The translations under genes were made by a program, and so were the position numbers. 64,000 nt of DNA. It comes from Staphylococcus ratti. GTDB lineage: Bacteria; Bacillota; Bacilli; Staphylococcales; Staphylococcaceae. Each line of letters begins with the position of its first letter. Positions within the stretch are counted from its first letter, which is position 1. The notes beneath the pieces were generated by a model. It was not told where the DNA came from and searched no databases. It was given only the letters and a program-made list of their open reading frames with translations. Where the stretch lies: positions 868,001-932,000 of the forward strand of contig NZ_CP086654.1 of NCBI RefSeq assembly GCF_020883535.1, given 5' to 3'. Below, piece by piece: positions 62,141 to 64,000 of the stretch.

Positions 62141-62732
62141 AAAATTACCTCCGAAGTCTCTAAATATTAGTAAGTGTCATTAAGACGATATAGATATGCC
62201 ATCAAAGGAAGATAAATAGGATTGTGTCTTTTATATTATTAATCATAGTAACATAAATTTTATATTTATTGTATTTTATATGTTAAAGAAAATAGATTTT
62301 AAGCATTAGAATAGGAATAATACATGAGCTTGTCATTTAAAAATCACTTAAATCTTAATATGTATTATGAAAAGTGATTTTTAAATATGTAGCGCAAAAG
62401 TCATAAAACAGTGCTAGTGTAAAATGTTAATACGCTAACCCATTTCAATTCAGTATTTAACGATAAGATAAGCGAACGAACCAGCATAATACTATTGGTG
62501 CGTATGATTATAGTTTTATGAAAAAATAAAAGACTGAATTGGTATATTAATGTAAACACAAGTTAATTGGAACGCTTGTTCAAACTCATATTATGCTTGA
62601 TTTGATTCATACACATTTATATTTTGATATCGTTTAAGCACGTGCGCTTCAAGAATTGAAAGTAAATGACAAGTGAGGGGGAAGCGTTCGTTAAAAGTTC
62701 CCTCATAATAATCTTGCTTCCTTTATAGTAGG
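62141..62732. other. Gene-free region
   Basis: About 590 AT-rich bases. Some inverted repeats (for example around 62330-62390, aaaatcactt.../aagtgattttt) but no supported gene. Confidence 0.5.
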
Positions 62733-62825
62733 TTAAAAACGATTACTCACAAGTGCTTCGGACTGAATGGTATTTCCAGATAAAATAGCTAAAAACAATA
62801 AAATACAAGTAATCACTTTCTCCAT
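62733..62825 (-). CDS. Signal-peptide-like 30-aa peptide
   Basis: 30 residues: basic start MEKVITC, hydrophobic core ILLFLAILSG, then a polar tail ending SNRF. Site aagggcg 6 bases before ATG 62825. Resembles a signal peptide with a short cargo and could be a secreted signalling peptide precursor, or a remnant. Low certainty. Confidence 0.4.
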   Translation of the reverse strand: MEKVITCILLFLAILSGNTIQSEALVSNRF

Positions 62826-63352
62826 TTTAAACGCCCTTTAATGAATATGAATCGTTAAGTTATTATTGTATTTTTTATGGTGGTTGATCGAAATAGGTAT
62901 TTAGTATATAGCTTAAAAGTTTTAGAAAACAATAAAAATTAATCCCCATATATTCCCCCTTATTTTTCTAGATTCAAAAATTCAACTAACAAAAATAGAA
63001 TCTTTTTCAATCTGAGAAATAGTCCCTATTAAAAAATGAACTATCACTTTGCCATCTGACAATGTTAGTACGCTGGCCATTACAGTAGAAATGTTGGTAT
63101 AAATAAAGTCCCTTTGTGTCTAACACATTCGTATAATACGTATATTTTATATTATAATATATTTATAGTTATATTGGCATGTGAAAGGCATTCTCTTTTA
63201 AAGGAATTAACGAGAGGTGCCTTTAAATGATAAAATGCTGATTTTTACATCCATGAGGGGAGTAGTTACTTTTGGCGAGTGAGGAAAGGACAAATTTTAA
63301 ATGAAGTCTTCTTAAAAAAGTATCTTTTATCGAATGAAATGTAACTGTAGAG
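62826..63352. other. Gene-free region upstream of amaP
   Basis: About 530 bases. At 63184-63223 a hairpin, aaaggca(t)tctc/gagaggtgccttt, follows an AT-rich stretch with TATAAT-like boxes; a small RNA is possible but unsupported. No ORF. Confidence 0.45.
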
Positions 63353-63377
63353 GTTTTCAGTATAAATATATGGGTAA
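63353..63377 (+). promoter_or_regulatory. Sigma-B-type promoter of amaP
   Basis: GTTTTC, 13-base spacer, GGGTAA, 41 bases before ATG 63418. Close to the staphylococcal sigma-B consensus GTTTAA-N12-15-GGGTAT; the amaP-asp23 operon is a known sigma-B target. Confidence 0.7.
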
Positions 63378-63417
63378 ACTAAAATGACTTAAATATTATT
63401 AGGAGGTGAGCTTAATA

Positions 63418-63963
63418 ATGAAAAGACTTAAAAATTTCATTTTAGGATTGCTAATTGTAGTTATTGTAGGCTTTTTATTATTTATGTACATAGACCATCA
63501 GTCTATTAAACAATATCAAGATTATTTCTACCAATTTAATTGGTTCCAACCATTGTTAATAGGATTATCAGGATTGCTGATTTTAATTGGTTTAATCTTG
63601 TTTTTCAGTACATTTAAGCCGACGCACCGTAAACCAGGATTGTATAAAGATTATAGCGATGGACACATTTACGTTTCCCGCAAATCAATTGAAAATACGG
63701 TTTACGATACGTTAAAAAAATATGATGATATTCGCCAACCAAACGTAATATCAAAATTGTATAACAAGAAAAACGAAAGCTATATCGATATAAAAGCTGA
63801 TTATTTAGTGCCAACAAGTGCTACAAATATTCAAACACTAAATGAGAAAATTCGTAACGATATTAAAGAAAGTGTGGAACATTTTTCTGAAATACCGGTA
63901 CGCAAACTTGAAATTAATGTGCGTGATCAACGAAAAAATTCAAATGAGCCACGTGTAGTGTAA
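63418..63963 (+). CDS. amaP: Alkaline shock membrane anchor protein AmaP
   Basis: 181 residues from ATG 63418 (aggaggtg 9 bases upstream). Two TM helices (about 6-25 and 41-62) followed by a cytosolic Asp23-like domain (GLYKDYSDGHIYVSRKSIEN, VRKLEINVRDQ). AmaP holds Asp23 at the membrane in staphylococci; asp23 should lie just past the window. Sigma-B-type promoter upstream. Confidence 0.93.
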   Translation: MKRLKNFILGLLIVVIVGFLLFMYIDHQSIKQYQDYFYQFNWFQPLLIGLSGLLILIGLILFFSTFKPTHRKPGLYKDYSDGHIYVSRKSIENTVYDTLKKYDDIRQPNVISKLYNKKNESYIDIKADYLVPTSATNIQTLNEKIRNDIKESVEHFSEIPVRKLEINVRDQRKNSNEPRVV

Positions 63964-63975
63964 AGGAGGGTTTTC

Positions 63976-64000
63976 ATGAGTAATAATGATAATCAACAAT
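63976..64000 (+). CDS. Start of the next gene in the amaP operon, partial
   Basis: ATG 63976 with aaaggaggg 6 bases upstream; only eight codons (MSNNDNQQ) are inside the window. Presumably a further member of the amaP-asp23 unit; identity cannot be told. Confidence 0.6.

Overview
The window is a low-GC Firmicute chromosome segment that can be assigned to the genus Staphylococcus with high confidence. The evidence is tRNA-Gly(TCC) genes of the non-proteinogenic cell-wall type, AirSR, an LPXTG adhesin with a YSIRK-like signal, phenol-soluble-modulin-type peptides, EcsAB, TRAP, and the start of the AmaP/Asp23 cluster. It does not look like S. aureus itself: there is a tryptophanase, a ppx-ppk pair, a fibronectin-binding-type adhesin, and a sparse, decayed region at the tRNA-Ser site where S. 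aureus carries the vSa-beta island. A member of the hyicus-intermedius group would fit, but I cannot name the species.

Layout. 1-1730: end of a 23S rRNA gene and a 5S rRNA gene. 1738-4001: 25 tRNA genes, including three tRNA-Gly(TCC) genes with the D-loop and T-loop changes of the peptidoglycan-bridge tRNAs. 4341-7663: a lipase-family gene without a propeptide and with altered active-site motifs, a 21-codon PSM-like ORF two bases after it, and two arrays of a GGGAC...GTCCC hairpin repeat around a PfoR-like membrane protein. 7841-17308: housekeeping genes queG-trmL, nagA and neighbours, fumC, ppx-ppk. 17352-20130: a pseudouridine synthase and the airSR two-component system. 20470-31757: accessory stretch with an LPXTG adhesin carrying 84-bp repeats, a CDF transporter, two V8-like secreted proteases that each carry two cysteines, a glutamate-type symporter, a coupled gene pair for a glycine-zipper secreted protein and a two-TM protein, tryptophanase, and two small membrane proteins.

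32146-50076 is a conserved block in nearly the order seen in Bacillus subtilis (yheB, yheA, yhaONM, prsA, hpr, yhaH, hit, ecsAB, hmoB/TRAP, hemEHY): DNA and RNA processing, extracytoplasmic folding, secretion-linked ABC transport and coproporphyrin-dependent heme synthesis. 50402-51108 is a second cluster of eight tRNA genes with good sigma-A promoters, ending in tRNA-Ser(GGA).

From 51109 to about 63350 the window is gene-poor and full of pseudogenes. Directly beyond tRNA-Ser lies the C-terminal end of a tyrosine integrase, then two lipoproteins, an ImmA/IrrE-type peptidase pseudogene, a CI-like repressor pseudogene and a divergent broken gene: the lysogeny module of a prophage or island in mutational decay. 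Further on are a broken secreted-protein gene with a two-TM partner, a possible type I toxin, a second integrase remnant, a YolD-UvrX translesion polymerase pair under a perfect LexA core, a DUF418 protein, a PSM-epsilon-like peptide gene with AgrA-like half-sites upstream, and several good small ORFs. The window closes with amaP behind a sigma-B-type promoter.
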